Source: CAWBXL01 sp963837365
Lineage (GTDB): Bacteria; Acidobacteriota; Terriglobia; Terriglobales; Acidobacteriaceae
Length of the DNA stretch: 64,000 nt
Reading direction: 5' to 3'
NCBI GenBank assembly: GCA_963837365.1
Contig: CAWIMW010000008.1
Span: 190,237-254,236, forward strand
A model generated the notes under the pieces. That model worked only from the letters and a program-made list of their open reading frames with translations. It made no database searches and was not told the origin of the DNA. The position numbers and the translations under genes are program-made. Shown here in pieces: positions 17,174 through 27,216 of this stretch (within the stretch, counting starts at the first letter, position 1; each line of letters starts with the position of its first letter).

Positions 17174-17737
17174 TTACTTCTCTGTTCCTTCCACCGACGG
17201 GATTCCGGCGGCGAACCAAACTCCGCCTACATTCCGGATTAACAGCACCGGACTGGTACAGGGGACCGGCGGAGCGGGCGTCAGGAAATCGTTAATTCTG
17301 AAATCCCCGTCGGCCGCAAGGGCTACCCCGGTGAGAGTTGAGTCGTGGGCGGTAGCGGATGCCGACGGTCCACAGAAGAGAGTGGCGTGCACGCTCTGTC
17401 CGCCGTTGGTCCCGATGCCATTACCCGCGGCCAGAAGCAGGCCGCGTCCCACAACTCGGATATGCCCGTCGGGCCGCACCGTGGCATCGAGGGTCGCGAT
17501 CCTCCACGGCCCGGCGGGGGAAACACCTCGAACAACGTTGAGATTGACTGCCCCGTTAGCCGCCACACCGGTGACAGGGATGACCCCGATTCCGCCCTCG
17601 AATTGCAGGGTGTTGTCCCAATTGTTTTGAGCCGAAGCGATGCCAGAAATGGTGAGTGCTACGAGCGCTACAGCCAGTCCGCGGATGACGCTCCCCGCCC
17701 TGCCATCAAAAAACTTTCCACTGCGATTGCGATTCAC
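17174..17737 (-). CDS. secreted hypothetical protein
   Basis: GTG 17737 follows AAGGAG at a good distance and opens a signal peptide (SVIRGLAVALVALTISGIASA). The 130-residue mature part (WDNTLQFEGGIGVIPVTGVA to LLIRNVGGVWFAAGIPS) looks like a secreted beta-rich domain with two Cys residues. I do not recognise the family. It lies in line with two other secreted-protein genes on the same strand, with gaps of 117 and 203 bases. Confidence 0.65.
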   Translation of the reverse strand: MNRNRSGKFFDGRAGSVIRGLAVALVALTISGIASAQNNWDNTLQFEGGIGVIPVTGVAANGAVNLNVVRGVSPAGPWRIATLDATVRPDGHIRVVGRGLLLAAGNGIGTNGGQSVHATLFCGPSASATAHDSTLTGVALAADGDFRINDFLTPAPPVPCTSPVLLIRNVGGVWFAAGIPSVEGTEK

Positions 17738-17940
17738 TTTTTTCTCCTTGTTGTATTTGGCCCTCGAAGGGCCTGGTTTTGATTGATCGACTGCAAAATC
17801 TGCGGCGGCCAATTGTTTCCGCCGGAATCTTGCCAGTGACGGCCGGATCGTCAGGCCCATGTGCAAGCTAGGCGGTGCCGCCCCATACCGTCCTTAAAGG
17901 CTGGCAAAGAAATTCCAAAGAAAATCCAAGTCCAGTTGCT

Positions 17941-18606
17941 CTATTTGTCCTGGTGAAAAAAGTAGTAGTCGGCGGTGTACGGCACGAGCTGAGTCTGCCC
18001 CACCGAGCACGCGGTTGGGGGGACAGCTCCTCCCTTGGTATTTAGGCGTTGAATGAACGTGGCTTTGGCCAGAAGGTTGCCGCCCGTAGGTCCCTTGAGG
18101 TTCCCGACTGACTGCAACAACAGGCATTGAATCGAGCCGGTATTTGGGCAACTCTCGGTGTCAGCGTTGGGGTCGATTCCCTTCACCTTCACCATCCACA
18201 CCCTGCTGCTATCGAGGGAACTCTGCCAGGTCGCGTTCCCACTGAGGGGGACGGTAACGTCCGGCTTGGGGTTCGCATTGATGCTCTGGAAGTGAGTGAT
18301 GATCTGGAACTGCTGCCCGAAGAAATCTGTAAAGAGGGTGGCTTCGGGGCGTGCGGTGGGATTCCAGGCTGCGCCACCGGTGCTCGTCGGCAGGCAAGTA
18401 TAGCCCTGGCTGCCAAAGGCGTGGCCGACCAAATATGCAGAGTTACCCTCGGGTGGCGTGATATCGATGGGCGTAGTTGGAGGCGTGACTCTTTGCGCCG
18501 CCGCATGGGTGACGGTAGCAAATGCACATCCGAGTGCGAGAACTGCCATGAGTAAACGATGAACTCGTGCAGTCGTTTTTGAAGGTTGTCTGAGGTTGTA
18601 ATTCAT
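17941..18606 (-). CDS. secreted DUF3455-like protein
   Basis: The start at ATG 18606 gives a signal peptide (VHRLLMAVLALGCAFATVTHAAAQ). The mature part contains AYLVGHAFGSQGYTCLP, WQSSLDSSRVWMVKVKG and FIQRLNTKGGAVPPTACS, the pattern of the DUF3455 family of secreted proteins with conserved Cys and the LNTKGGxPP motif. The function is unknown. At about 221 residues it is of normal size. Confidence 0.75.
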   Translation of the reverse strand: MNYNLRQPSKTTARVHRLLMAVLALGCAFATVTHAAAQRVTPPTTPIDITPPEGNSAYLVGHAFGSQGYTCLPTSTGGAAWNPTARPEATLFTDFFGQQFQIITHFQSINANPKPDVTVPLSGNATWQSSLDSSRVWMVKVKGIDPNADTESCPNTGSIQCLLLQSVGNLKGPTGGNLLAKATFIQRLNTKGGAVPPTACSVGQTQLVPYTADYYFFHQDK

Positions 18607-18773
18607 TTTGTTTCTTCTCCATTTCTCTGTGTTGTTTCTGGTTACCAACGGTTAAGGTTGTTGAGACACACGGCCGGCCCGAAGGCTTCACCGCCGCGGT
18701 TACGCGCCGATCGAAAGGTCCCTATGTCGTTGACGAGTTGTTAGTGCACCCTGCTGGACACTTGCCCGGGGGC

Positions 18774-19160
18774 TTAGTTGACCTCACTTAGGCAGGACGA
18801 GATCTCCGGGGAATTTGCTTTTTGTGGGGGCTGCCCTTGGTAATCGAACGCAGCCAAGGATTTGTTATTCTCTCCGCTCTCCAACCCGACGTTTTCTGCC
18901 GGCTGATTCTTGCAGATCATATTTCGCGCTTCGCCGATAAGAATTCTCAACAGCCAGGCGCGGAAAGCGCTTTCAGATTCAAACCGCGGCGGATTGCGCG
19001 AGGCCTTGAGCCAGCAGTTTCGCAGCGTCACTTCCAGCCCTTCATTCCCGCCCAGCACGCAGCAGGCTATGAAAGAGAGCAGTTCGCGTGAACGAGCGAA
19101 GCGAGCATCGAAAACGGCCGGGTCTTCTTGCCTGTTCGAGATCGGGATGGTATTGCGCAC
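18774..19160 (-). CDS. sigma-70 region-2-only protein
   Basis: GTG 19160 has a strong AGGAGG seven bases upstream. The 128-residue product matches only the region 2 core of an ECF sigma factor (FARSRELLSFIACCVLGGNE, NCWLKASRNPPRFESESAF, RAWLLRILIGEARNMI) and then runs into a short Ser/Asn-rich tail without region 4. It may be a core-binding modulator or a degraded sigma factor. The good ribosome site argues that it is expressed. It is not in an operon with the downstream DUF3455 gene. Confidence 0.6.
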   Translation of the reverse strand: MRNTIPISNRQEDPAVFDARFARSRELLSFIACCVLGGNEGLEVTLRNCWLKASRNPPRFESESAFRAWLLRILIGEARNMICKNQPAENVGLESGENNKSLAAFDYQGQPPQKANSPEISSCLSEVN

Positions 19161-19360
19161 GTTCTTCCTCCTGGTTGATGAAAAGCCGCAATCGGCCTCA
19201 CTAGATATGACGAGATCGGAAACGATTTTGCTTTTCGGCAAAGATTTGTTCGTGATGGGGGCGCGAGGTGCCCTCAGTGATCGAGGGCAACGAAGAAATT
19301 GGGGCGTGGAGACTGCATCCAGCTACTTCAGGCCACCACAATCCAGCAATTACGATTGGA

Positions 19361-20449
19361 CTATAAGGTGTTGGACGATTGTTGCGGTAAAGGAGATGGC
19401 GCGCGACTCAGGTCGCGGTCTCGCATGGCGGAATGGCAAACCATGCAGGATCGTTGCGTGCTATTTCCTTCCTCGGAAACCAGGGCATAAGTCAGGCCGT
19501 GGAGTGACCAGGTAACGACCTTATAGCCCTCGACAGTGGAATAGTGGAAACTCACTTTCTTGAAATCCACTTCGACTCCTCCCGATGCGAGGGCCGCCGA
19601 ATCCGGGGTTACCATCAAGCTTGCAGCGGCCGTCTTCAGCTGGGCCGTCTGCGTGTGGTAAGCAATGAAAGCGGCGGTCTTGTCGCCGACTTGCACCAGC
19701 CGCGCTCCCTCCAGGCGGTAAGGCCGCTCCTCGCCAGGAGCTGCGGGCGACGCCGGCAGAGCCAGAGAAAACGGTGCCTTCGCTTTGAACCATTGATTCA
19801 GCGTTTGCTGCGAGGCCGCGCTAACTTCAAGCGGAAGTTGTCCTCGTGCGTGCTGCCGGTGAGTCCTGACCGCCAGTTCGGCGAACTGAGGCCCAGAGAG
19901 CGGCGCCGCTGATGACCACGGCCTGGCAATCAACACCCCGGCAAGCACCATCATGGCTAAGGCTGGCACCAGCCACCTCATCAACGGCCAACGTGATGAG
20001 GGACGCGGCGCAGATGGGGAAATAAGATCGGGCCGCGACGGCGCTCTCAATTCGGCTAGCAGCATTGCTTCGTCGGGAGTCGGGTCGGCGGACGCGGCAG
20101 CGCGCAGTCGCGGTCCGCAGTGCGCGCAGAGCGCGGCATGCATGATCAACTGCCTGGCCTTGATCTCGGGCCAAAGCCCGGCGGCCACTTCATGCCAGTC
20201 AACATCACTATCTTTTGGACAGTTAGCCCGGTATGGCGCCGCCGATGTCAAGACCGTCTCTGTCCCGTCCACCAGCCACTTGTATTTCGCCACCTTCGCG
20301 CCGCAATCTACGCAGGTAGCGATGTGCGCCGCTGCTTCGCGAACGATTTCCGGGGACAGCTTGTGCGGCTCGTGCCCACTCTCTGAAGCCGTGGGCACAA
20401 GAGCATCGAGTTCCTGGTTATCAATGTGCTTACCGATTGGCCGTCCCAA
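19361..20449 (-). CDS. membrane anti-sigma factor with C-terminal CxxCH motif
   Basis: The N-terminal cytoplasmic part has paired Cys motifs (HIATCVDCG near 45-53 and HAALCAHCG near 104-112), which look like two zinc-binding anti-sigma (ZAS-like) modules. One membrane helix (LMRWLVPALAMMVLAGVLIA) follows, then a periplasmic RsiW-like domain (LEGARLVQVGDKTAAFIAYH to VVTWSLHGLTYALVSEE). It ends with SCMVCHSAMRDRD, a CxxCH sequence that could bind heme c. The cognate sigma gene lies 12 bases upstream, so the pair forms one operon. The ligand or redox cue is unknown. Confidence 0.8.
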   Translation of the reverse strand: MGRPIGKHIDNQELDALVPTASESGHEPHKLSPEIVREAAAHIATCVDCGAKVAKYKWLVDGTETVLTSAAPYRANCPKDSDVDWHEVAAGLWPEIKARQLIMHAALCAHCGPRLRAAASADPTPDEAMLLAELRAPSRPDLISPSAPRPSSRWPLMRWLVPALAMMVLAGVLIARPWSSAAPLSGPQFAELAVRTHRQHARGQLPLEVSAASQQTLNQWFKAKAPFSLALPASPAAPGEERPYRLEGARLVQVGDKTAAFIAYHTQTAQLKTAAASLMVTPDSAALASGGVEVDFKKVSFHYSTVEGYKVVTWSLHGLTYALVSEEGNSTQRSCMVCHSAMRDRDLSRAPSPLPQQSSNTL

Positions 20450-20461
20450 ATCCTGGCACTC

Positions 20462-21178
20462 CTACCTATTTGATACGAGTTCCTGAGGGATTTTGCTTTC
20501 GTCCCGACCCTCGTCATCGCCGGTAGCCGAATGGGGCCCAAGGATCTGGTCCCGAATGGAACGCTTCAGCCGTTCAATGACACTTCCAACTCCCTTGGTA
20601 CCCAGTCCAATAGCCGGCAGGGAGGCAATTTCCTTGGTGCTCATTCCTTGCCGGAAGTAAAGCCAGAAAATCATACGGTCGCGCTCCTGATCAGGGCCAG
20701 TCAGGCCACGCCTCAGGTGTTCATCAATCTCATTTAAAAAGACTTCGAAGGCAATTCTTTCCTGGCTACCATGCACCTCGATTCCCGCCTCAGGGTCAAC
20801 ATCGGCGGTGGAAATGTGGGGCTGGTCACCGCCGGAGGATTGACTGTGGCCGTGCTTGAAGTAGTCGTGAGTGGCATTGGCGGCGGTCCTCTTGAGATAG
20901 CCCAAAATGGCCTCGGGGCGCTGGAGGGCGAAGTCGCGCAGCAATCTTCGCCCTCCTTCCCAGAGTTTTAAGTAGGTTACCTGGATCAGGTCTTCCACCA
21001 GGGACCGAGAAGGCTTTCCCCACATGGAGGCGGTACGCATAATAATCAGGCCGAGGGGCCTTGCAACCCGGGAAACAAACTCCTCCCACGCCTCGTCGTC
21101 ACAAGGTCCGGCGCACAAACAGACCACGTCTTTCAGGGACAAAGACGAATATCGCGTCGTTCTCTGGGTGTTCGGCAT
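20462..21178 (-). CDS. ECF-like sigma factor
   Basis: This 238-residue protein contains region 2 (FVSRVARPLGLIIMRTAS, LVEDLIQVTYLKLWE) and region 4 (RDRMIFWLYFRQGMSTKEIA, VIERLKRSIRDQI), with a longer than normal linker. It belongs to RNA polymerase specialised sigma factors and is followed within 12 bases by an anti-sigma factor gene, its probable antagonist. ATG 21178 was chosen as the first start in frame. Confidence 0.8.
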   Translation of the reverse strand: MPNTQRTTRYSSLSLKDVVCLCAGPCDDEAWEEFVSRVARPLGLIIMRTASMWGKPSRSLVEDLIQVTYLKLWEGGRRLLRDFALQRPEAILGYLKRTAANATHDYFKHGHSQSSGGDQPHISTADVDPEAGIEVHGSQERIAFEVFLNEIDEHLRRGLTGPDQERDRMIFWLYFRQGMSTKEIASLPAIGLGTKGVGSVIERLKRSIRDQILGPHSATGDDEGRDESKIPQELVSNR

Positions 21179-21505
21179 TGTTATTTCCGGTCAGAGTCGG
21201 CCACTCGGCAGAGGCCAAAGTACAGGCGGCGAAAAGAGGTGTGCCGTTTCTGCGAATTTCAGTTCGTACACAAATCCCAGCGCCTGCGGATTAGATGATG
21301 TTGAGTCCCTTCGGCTTGCAAAACTCTTGTCATCACTTTGTCAACAGGATGTATGTTTGCACCCGATCTCTTGCCGCTATCACGGATAAACTTTGATCTT
21401 GCTGGTGACCCTTGTGGCATCCGACCCCTTCTACTAGAATCTTGCGTAATTGCTGGATCCTGGGCCCAAGCACAAGGTAGGGTTGACGCTCAAGATCGTC
21501 CTTAG
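21179..21505. other. intergenic region with no gene seen
   Basis: The promoter of the sigma/anti-sigma operon is presumably here, reading leftward. I see no convincing coding frame or repeat in it. Confidence 0.4.
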
Positions 21506-21661
21506 CGGCTGGCCGCCTCACAGAACACGAAGACGATCTCGTTGGGCCAGACTCTGCAAAAAGTCGAGGCAATTCTCGGGCAACCAGAAAGAGTTGTGAA
21601 CCTGGGGCCAAAAGTTACATACATCTACAAAGACATGAAAGTGATTTTCCAGGATGGATAA
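21506..21661 (+). pseudogene. C-terminal remnant of a small protein
   Basis: The frame open from 21506 reads SLGQTLQKVEAILGQPERVV, then NLGPKVTYIYKDMKVIFQDG and a stop. This matches the C-terminal repeat-like domain (LGQPxxxxxLGxKxIYxYKDxKVxFxDG) common in small Acidobacteriota proteins. No start codon or signal peptide precedes it; upstream frames are closed by a TAG. It is best read as the tail of a broken gene. Confidence 0.5.
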
Positions 21662-21726
21662 GGTGGCGGATGTAGAGTGAGCGGCGATGATTGTTGCATG
21701 GTGAACCCAACGATCCTAACATTCGC

Positions 21727-24700
21727 TCAATGAAAATCATGCGAAGGCGTCGTCGCAGCACTGATTGCCAGGGGCTTGATACTTCGCGCCTTCAGGTGCA
21801 CAACATCATCTTGGTTCTGCACCAGTCCGGAAACCAAAACGAACCTTTCATTCAGCACGGCCATGCGATTCTTGTCGTAGAAGTCGGGGCTGATAATCAC
21901 CCGCGAAGTTCCGGTTTCGTCTTCCAGCGTCATAAAGATGATCCCCTTGGCCGTTCCCGGTCTCTGGCGGGTAATCACACAACCGGCAACCGTAGCTTCT
22001 TTCCCGTGGGGAATATCTCTCAACTCCAGCGCGGACTTGACGCCTCGCGCCCGCAGAACCTCTCTCCGATACGCCATCGGGTGTGGCCCAGTGGTCAATC
22101 CAATTCCGTGGTAGTCCGCGACCAGCCTCTCTTCGATATCCATGCGGCGCAACGGCGATGTCGAATCCGCCTCCACAATGCCTTCGAGCAAAGGCCCATT
22201 CTTTCTCACGGCCTTCTCCACTTGCCATAACGCATCGCGTCGATGCAGCTTTGCATCGGGATACAGATTATTCAGCGCGCCGATTTTCGCCAGCATGGCA
22301 AGATGATCGCGACTCAATTGAGGCACGCGACGAGCCAACTCTTCCACGGACGCAAACGGACCATCTCCACGCTGGCTTACAAGGGTTTCGCCTGCGATTT
22401 GGGACAAACCGCGCACATAACGGAACCCGAGGCGAAGGCCAAGCTGGCCTTCGTTGTCGGATTCCACAGTGCAGTTCCACTGCGAACATGTCACATCTAC
22501 AGGCCTTACTCGTAGTCCATGGCGCTGCGCGTCTTTCACAATCGTGGCCGGATGGTAGAAGCCCATCGGCCAATTGTTCAGCAAGGCCGCTGTAAAGGCC
22601 GCGAGATAGCGGACCTTCAAGAACGCGCTGGCATAAGCGATAAGAGCAAAACTGGCCGCGTGAGATTCGGGGAAACCGTAAAGTGCAAAAGAACTGATGA
22701 ATTTCACAATCTGATCCTGGGTCTTCCCGGGAAAACCGTTTGTCGTCATCCCGGCGCGAAGTTTGGCTTCGATCTCCCGCATGCGTTGTTGGGAACGCTT
22801 ACTGCCCAATGCGCGACGCAACTCTTCCGCCTCGCCTCCGGTGAAGTTGGCGCAGATCATGGCCAGTTTGAGGAGCTGTTCCTGAAATAAGGGAACACCT
22901 AGCGTCCGCTTCAATGCCGGGATGAGCGACTCGTGAGGATAGGTGACAGGCTCTTTCCCCTGACGCCGCTTCAAATACGGGCTAGTCATCTCGCCAGTAA
23001 TCGGGCCAGGACGAATCAAAGCGACTTGCGTGACCAAATCGTAGAAACGGGTGGGGTTGTTGCGCGGCAAGGACGCCATCTGAGCGCAACTCTCGATCTG
23101 AAACATGCCGATGGTGTCGGCTTTGCGGATCGTATCGTAAACATCGGGGCAATCCTGCGGCAAATGCGCGAGGTCTATTTCTTCACCGTAGTGATCGCGA
23201 ATCAGGCTAATGCTGTCTTTGACCACCGCCATCATTCCCAAACCGAGCAGGTCCACTTTAATCAGTCCGAGATCGGCACAATCGTCTTTGTCCCATTGCA
23301 CCACCACCCTTCCTGGCATAGTGGCGGGTTCTAGTGGAACCACCGAATCCAACTGCCCCTGGCAAATGACCATGCCGCCCGAGTGCTGGCTGAGATGACG
23401 CGGCAAGTCCTGCACCCGCTGGCACAGACTGAGGTACACGGCAATCTGCGGATGGCTGAGATCGAGGCCAGTGTTAGTGAATTGTTTTTCCATCGTGTCA
23501 TTCGGGTCTCGCCATTCCCATGTCCCCACAATTGCCGATAGCCGGGCCAGGGTGTCTTCGTCGAAACCGAGCACCTTGCCCATCTCGCGCGCCGCCGAAC
23601 GCCCACGGTAGGTGCAAACATTCGCCGTCATGGCCGCGCCACGTTTGCCATAACGCTCGTAGACATACTGAATTACTTTTTCGCGCTCATCCCCGCTTGG
23701 CAGATCGAGATCAATGTCTGGCCACTCTCCCCGTTCCTCCGAAAGAAAACGCTCAAATAACAAATCCATGCCGATGGGATCAATGGCCGTAATGCCCAGC
23801 GAATAGCACACGGCGCTGTTGGCGGCTGAACCGCGCCCCTGCACCAAAATGCCGTTCTGTTCGCAGAAACAAATCAGGTCCCAAACAATGAGGAAGTAGC
23901 CTGCCAGCTTGAGCTTTTCGATCAGAGCCAGCTCCTTTTCAAGCTGGGTTCGCACTCGTGCGCTAACCGGCCGATAACGGCAACGTGCTCCCTCCCATGT
24001 TCGTTTATGCAGAAAGGAATCCATGGTCTCGCCTTCCGGCACTGGATATCGTGGGAACTCATATCCCAATTTCTCCAAAGTGAATTCCAGGCGAGAAGAC
24101 AACTCGCTGGTGTTAGCAATCGCTTCTGGAATGTCGGAAAAGAGTTCGCTCATCTCCTCCGCACCGCGTACATGGCGTTGAGAATTTCGCGCAAGCAGCC
24201 GGCCAGCCGTCTCCAGCCGCCGCTTGTTCTTGATGCAGGTGAATACATCAGCGATCTGCCGTTCCGCCGGGGTTGCGTAGCAGACGCCATTCGTCGCCAA
24301 CAGCGGGAGACCACGCTCCCGCGCCAAACTGACGGCAGCCTGGTTCCGCGCTTCCTGAAAACGGTCGGCGTGCCTTTGTAATTCCACGTACACATTCTGA
24401 GATCCAAAGATGGAAATGAGCTGCCGTAGCAAATGGCGGCCCCCCGCCATTCCATCTCTTGCCAAAGCATGTGCCAGTGGTCCGTTCTCATCGCCGGTCA
24501 AACAAATCAACCCTTCCGTGTGGCCCTGCAATTCCGCGAGTCCTACGGTCGCGACGGTTTTCTTATTGGTACGTAACTTCGCAGTCGTAATCAGGCGACA
24601 GAGGTTCTGATAACCAGTTCGAGATTCGACCAGGAGTGGATAGTTCCCACCTTCTGCGATGCTGACCTCAGCGCCGACGTGGGCTTTGATTCCGCGTTGT

Positions 24701-24864
24701 TTTGCTGCCATGTGAAGACGTGGCGCCCCGTAAAAACCATGCCGATCGAGGAGAGCCATCGCAGGCAGGTTCTGTTCCGCGCAACGAGCGACAAGCGACT
24801 CCGGCAGGGATGCGCCTTCAAGAAAAGTAAAAGCGGAACGGGCGTGTAGTTCGACGTAGGGCAT
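21727..24864 (-). CDS. dnaE2: error-prone DNA polymerase DnaE2
   Basis: This 1045-residue C-family polymerase begins with a PHP domain (YVELHARSAFTFLEGASLPE) and carries the polymerase motifs PDIDLDLPSGDE with catalytic Asp residues, VQGRGSAANS, and a helix-hairpin-helix region (RVPQLSRDHLAMLAKIGALN). It ends with an OB-fold (TVAGCVITRQRPGTAKGI). It performs SOS-induced translesion synthesis with ImuA and ImuB. Its start lies five bases after the imuB stop, so the order imuA-imuB-dnaE2 is one operon. The length matches DnaE2 rather than replicative DnaE1. Confidence 0.94.
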   Translation of the reverse strand: MPYVELHARSAFTFLEGASLPESLVARCAEQNLPAMALLDRHGFYGAPRLHMAAKQRGIKAHVGAEVSIAEGGNYPLLVESRTGYQNLCRLITTAKLRTNKKTVATVGLAELQGHTEGLICLTGDENGPLAHALARDGMAGGRHLLRQLISIFGSQNVYVELQRHADRFQEARNQAAVSLARERGLPLLATNGVCYATPAERQIADVFTCIKNKRRLETAGRLLARNSQRHVRGAEEMSELFSDIPEAIANTSELSSRLEFTLEKLGYEFPRYPVPEGETMDSFLHKRTWEGARCRYRPVSARVRTQLEKELALIEKLKLAGYFLIVWDLICFCEQNGILVQGRGSAANSAVCYSLGITAIDPIGMDLLFERFLSEERGEWPDIDLDLPSGDEREKVIQYVYERYGKRGAAMTANVCTYRGRSAAREMGKVLGFDEDTLARLSAIVGTWEWRDPNDTMEKQFTNTGLDLSHPQIAVYLSLCQRVQDLPRHLSQHSGGMVICQGQLDSVVPLEPATMPGRVVVQWDKDDCADLGLIKVDLLGLGMMAVVKDSISLIRDHYGEEIDLAHLPQDCPDVYDTIRKADTIGMFQIESCAQMASLPRNNPTRFYDLVTQVALIRPGPITGEMTSPYLKRRQGKEPVTYPHESLIPALKRTLGVPLFQEQLLKLAMICANFTGGEAEELRRALGSKRSQQRMREIEAKLRAGMTTNGFPGKTQDQIVKFISSFALYGFPESHAASFALIAYASAFLKVRYLAAFTAALLNNWPMGFYHPATIVKDAQRHGLRVRPVDVTCSQWNCTVESDNEGQLGLRLGFRYVRGLSQIAGETLVSQRGDGPFASVEELARRVPQLSRDHLAMLAKIGALNNLYPDAKLHRRDALWQVEKAVRKNGPLLEGIVEADSTSPLRRMDIEERLVADYHGIGLTTGPHPMAYRREVLRARGVKSALELRDIPHGKEATVAGCVITRQRPGTAKGIIFMTLEDETGTSRVIISPDFYDKNRMAVLNERFVLVSGLVQNQDDVVHLKARSIKPLAISAATTPSHDFH

Positions 24865-24869
24865 GAACG

Positions 24870-26404
24870 TTAATCAAAAACGCCTTCCACAAACCACTGC
24901 TTCCGGATTCGATCCAGATAAATCCGATAGTAGCCAACGCCTTCGAAAGTTTTGAGGGCAACGTCCCATTCTTCCCGGGCCCACGGCGTGGTTTTGTTCC
25001 ACCAATTGCCACAGCTCGACCACGGCCCGGATGCAGCCAGCACGCGGCGATGCTTCTTCCACAACCGAACCAGGTGGGGTGTCTCTCCGGTAAGCTCGAC
25101 AGAGGTTTCTAATGCGGGACGGAAAACTCGCAAAGCGATAGTAGGAACAACCGCAGATAGAACTCCATGTTTCCGAATCGCTTGAAAAGGATTGAACAGC
25201 AAAAGCACCGGGCTGGTGAGTATCGAGAATCTTCGCAGAACCGACACAACTGATGCCCTCTGCGTCTACGCTGCCGACCACTCCACGAATCCGCGCCAAG
25301 GTAATTTCCAATTTCTCAGTTTCGGGGGACGGCGGCGCGAAGAGATTGCCCTGGGCCATCCGCGGCTTTACCGGTACAGCTTCAACAATCACTTTCTTGA
25401 TGGGTGCCGAAAATGTGTTTCGTTCTAGATCAAGCCGCAGAAGAGTGAAGATCATATGCCGGTCTTGCGTAGGCACCGGCAACATCCAATCATGTTTGTA
25501 CTGTTCGCCGTCCTTTCCCTCCTGAATTTGTCGTACTTCAAGGTCCAGCGTCAGTCGCAGTTCGTTGGTGGCAAACGACTGCGCGATCAGGCGGTCGCAA
25601 ATCTCTTGCAGAACACGGTTCAAGACAAAAGCCAGCGACTCCAAGCTCTCCACCGCGTCTTCAAACTCGTAGCTTTCAATAAAATCCGGCGCAGGTTCGA
25701 CGGGCAGCAATGGCCGGTTGATCCGCCCTTGGGCGAGTTTTTGCAGCATGAGACCCGGTTGGCCTAATCGTTCGACCAGTGCGATAGCCGGCAAGGCGGC
25801 AAGGGCTTGGAAGGTGTGGATTCCCCAACCGTCGAGAACTTCCAACAGTTGCGGCGTGACCGGCAGTATATCGACACGGTAATGGCGCGAGAGTTTTGGC
25901 TTCGTCACCTGCTGGAATCACCGTAATCCCGGCAAAGCCGCGAGCTGCATACATCGCGGTATCTGGATTGGCGGCAATCGCGATTCGCAAATGGAAACCC
26001 ATGTGTCTGGCACTCACGGTGATTTTGCAGGCTGTCGTTTCCGGCGACCCAAACAGCTTTTCCGTCCCCGACAGATCGAGGATCACGGTTCCGGGACAGG
26101 TGGATTCAACCCGCGGAGAAAACCGGTTGGCACATTCCAGCAATGCGGCTTGCGCAGAGTCTTCGTGATCCGCGGATCGTTTTCTTAACAACACTCCGCC
26201 ACAAGTTTCGACTTGCAGTTTGGTCATGCCCACATGAATGCCTGTATTCCTGGCGGCATCGTTCAGGGCCAGCACTTTAGGCAGATCAGAAGGACCGTCC
26301 AGAACTGCGATGGGAGATCGTCTTAAACTCTCTCTCGTATCCTTGGGCTCCCATAGCAGAGCCGCCTGTACGGGAAAATCGGGAACGAGTAAACACGCAA
26401 ACAT
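24870..26404 (-). pseudogene. imuB: ImuB Y-family polymerase-like protein, two apparent frameshifts
   Basis: Three consecutive frames together spell a full ImuB: MFACLLVPDFPVQAALLW to AGDEAKTLAPLP, then VDILPVTPQLLEVLDGWGI to ILDTHQPGAF, then VFRPALETSVELTGE to GPWSSCGNWW and YLDRIRKQWFVEGVFD. Each change is explained by one extra base: near 25876 (CCG-T-GTC on the coding strand) and in the A4 run at 25185-25188. ImuB links ImuA and DnaE2 to the sliding clamp. Neighbours imuA and dnaE2 are intact, so either imuB is decaying or both are consensus errors. Confidence 0.75.
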
Positions 26405-26407
26405 GAG

Positions 26408-27097
26408 TCAGGCCCATTGTGCTTTCATCAAAAAATCTTGGGTTGCCGATTGAACGCCCTTTTTCTCGCGGGTACGGATCACGTCGGCATTCAGCGTGAA
26501 GTTTGTGAATAATTTTCCAGAAAACGTTCCCCGCGCAGCCTTGAGTTGCACCACCATTCCCGCGCAACTCGTCGCATGAGATCGTTGAGCAAGGAAGACA
26601 AGGGCCGTAGCCCGATTCTCCACGACACGGCTGAAGCGAAACCATGAACTGGGCGGCACCTTATGAACGACCTTTTCCGCGATGTCGCTGAGATCCACCA
26701 CGATGAGGCCGAAGCCGCCGCTCTGCAAAAGCATGTCAGCGGCCTTGAATGCCTGTTCCAGCGGCGGCAATTTTTGTCTGGTCTTGCCACAACGCACCCA
26801 CAGCAGGCGGGACAAATCCGCTCCCGCTGCTTGTGCCGTGGCAGGATCGAAGGCGTCCCGCGCATCCACTAGGGCGCAGTAGTGTTCGTGGGACGCACGC
26901 GCCAACAGAGAAAGCAGGACGGAGGTTTTGCCCGTTCCGCAGATCTCCGTCAGGGCGTGCATGGGAACCCCACGGGCCAAATCGTCGATCTGGGGAATGC
27001 CGGTCAAAATGGTCTGCACTTCGGGCCGTCGATACGTCACAAAGGCAGATGGGAAGCGAGTTTCAATCTGGGCGCGGAGTGATAGGGCAGACATCAT
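26408..27097 (-). CDS. imuA: ImuA, RecA-like partner of ImuB
   Basis: The 229-residue protein has a RecA-fold core: GIPQIDDLARGVPMHALTEI, a Walker A-like GTGKTSVL and a Walker B-like GLIVVDLSDIA. ImuA supports SOS mutagenesis with ImuB and DnaE2. It is the first gene of the operon and ends three bases before imuB. I placed the start at ATG 27097; a GTG at 27148 is possible. I could not find a convincing LexA box upstream. Confidence 0.82.
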   Translation of the reverse strand: MMSALSLRAQIETRFPSAFVTYRRPEVQTILTGIPQIDDLARGVPMHALTEICGTGKTSVLLSLLARASHEHYCALVDARDAFDPATAQAAGADLSRLLWVRCGKTRQKLPPLEQAFKAADMLLQSGGFGLIVVDLSDIAEKVVHKVPPSSWFRFSRVVENRATALVFLAQRSHATSCAGMVVQLKAARGTFSGKLFTNFTLNADVIRTREKKGVQSATQDFLMKAQWA

Positions 27098-27216
27098 GGC
27101 TGGTGGCTTTATTCGCCTTTTGTTCGCTACAGAGGTAAGATTCTGCACCTGCCCAAAAGAGTTGTCAAGACGGGCTATGATGGTGCTGAAAGGATTGGAT
27201 TTAGACAGGGGTTCTT

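Noticed and set aside
19270..19292. Hairpin GCCCTC...GAGGGC as terminator
   Set aside because: It is a short perfect stem but there is no T-run on either side, and it lies before the sigma-region-2 gene rather than after a gene end.
25185..25876. Programmed frameshifting in imuB
   Set aside because: Two separate shifts with no slippery-plus-stimulator arrangement; imuB is a single frame in other bacteria as far as I know.
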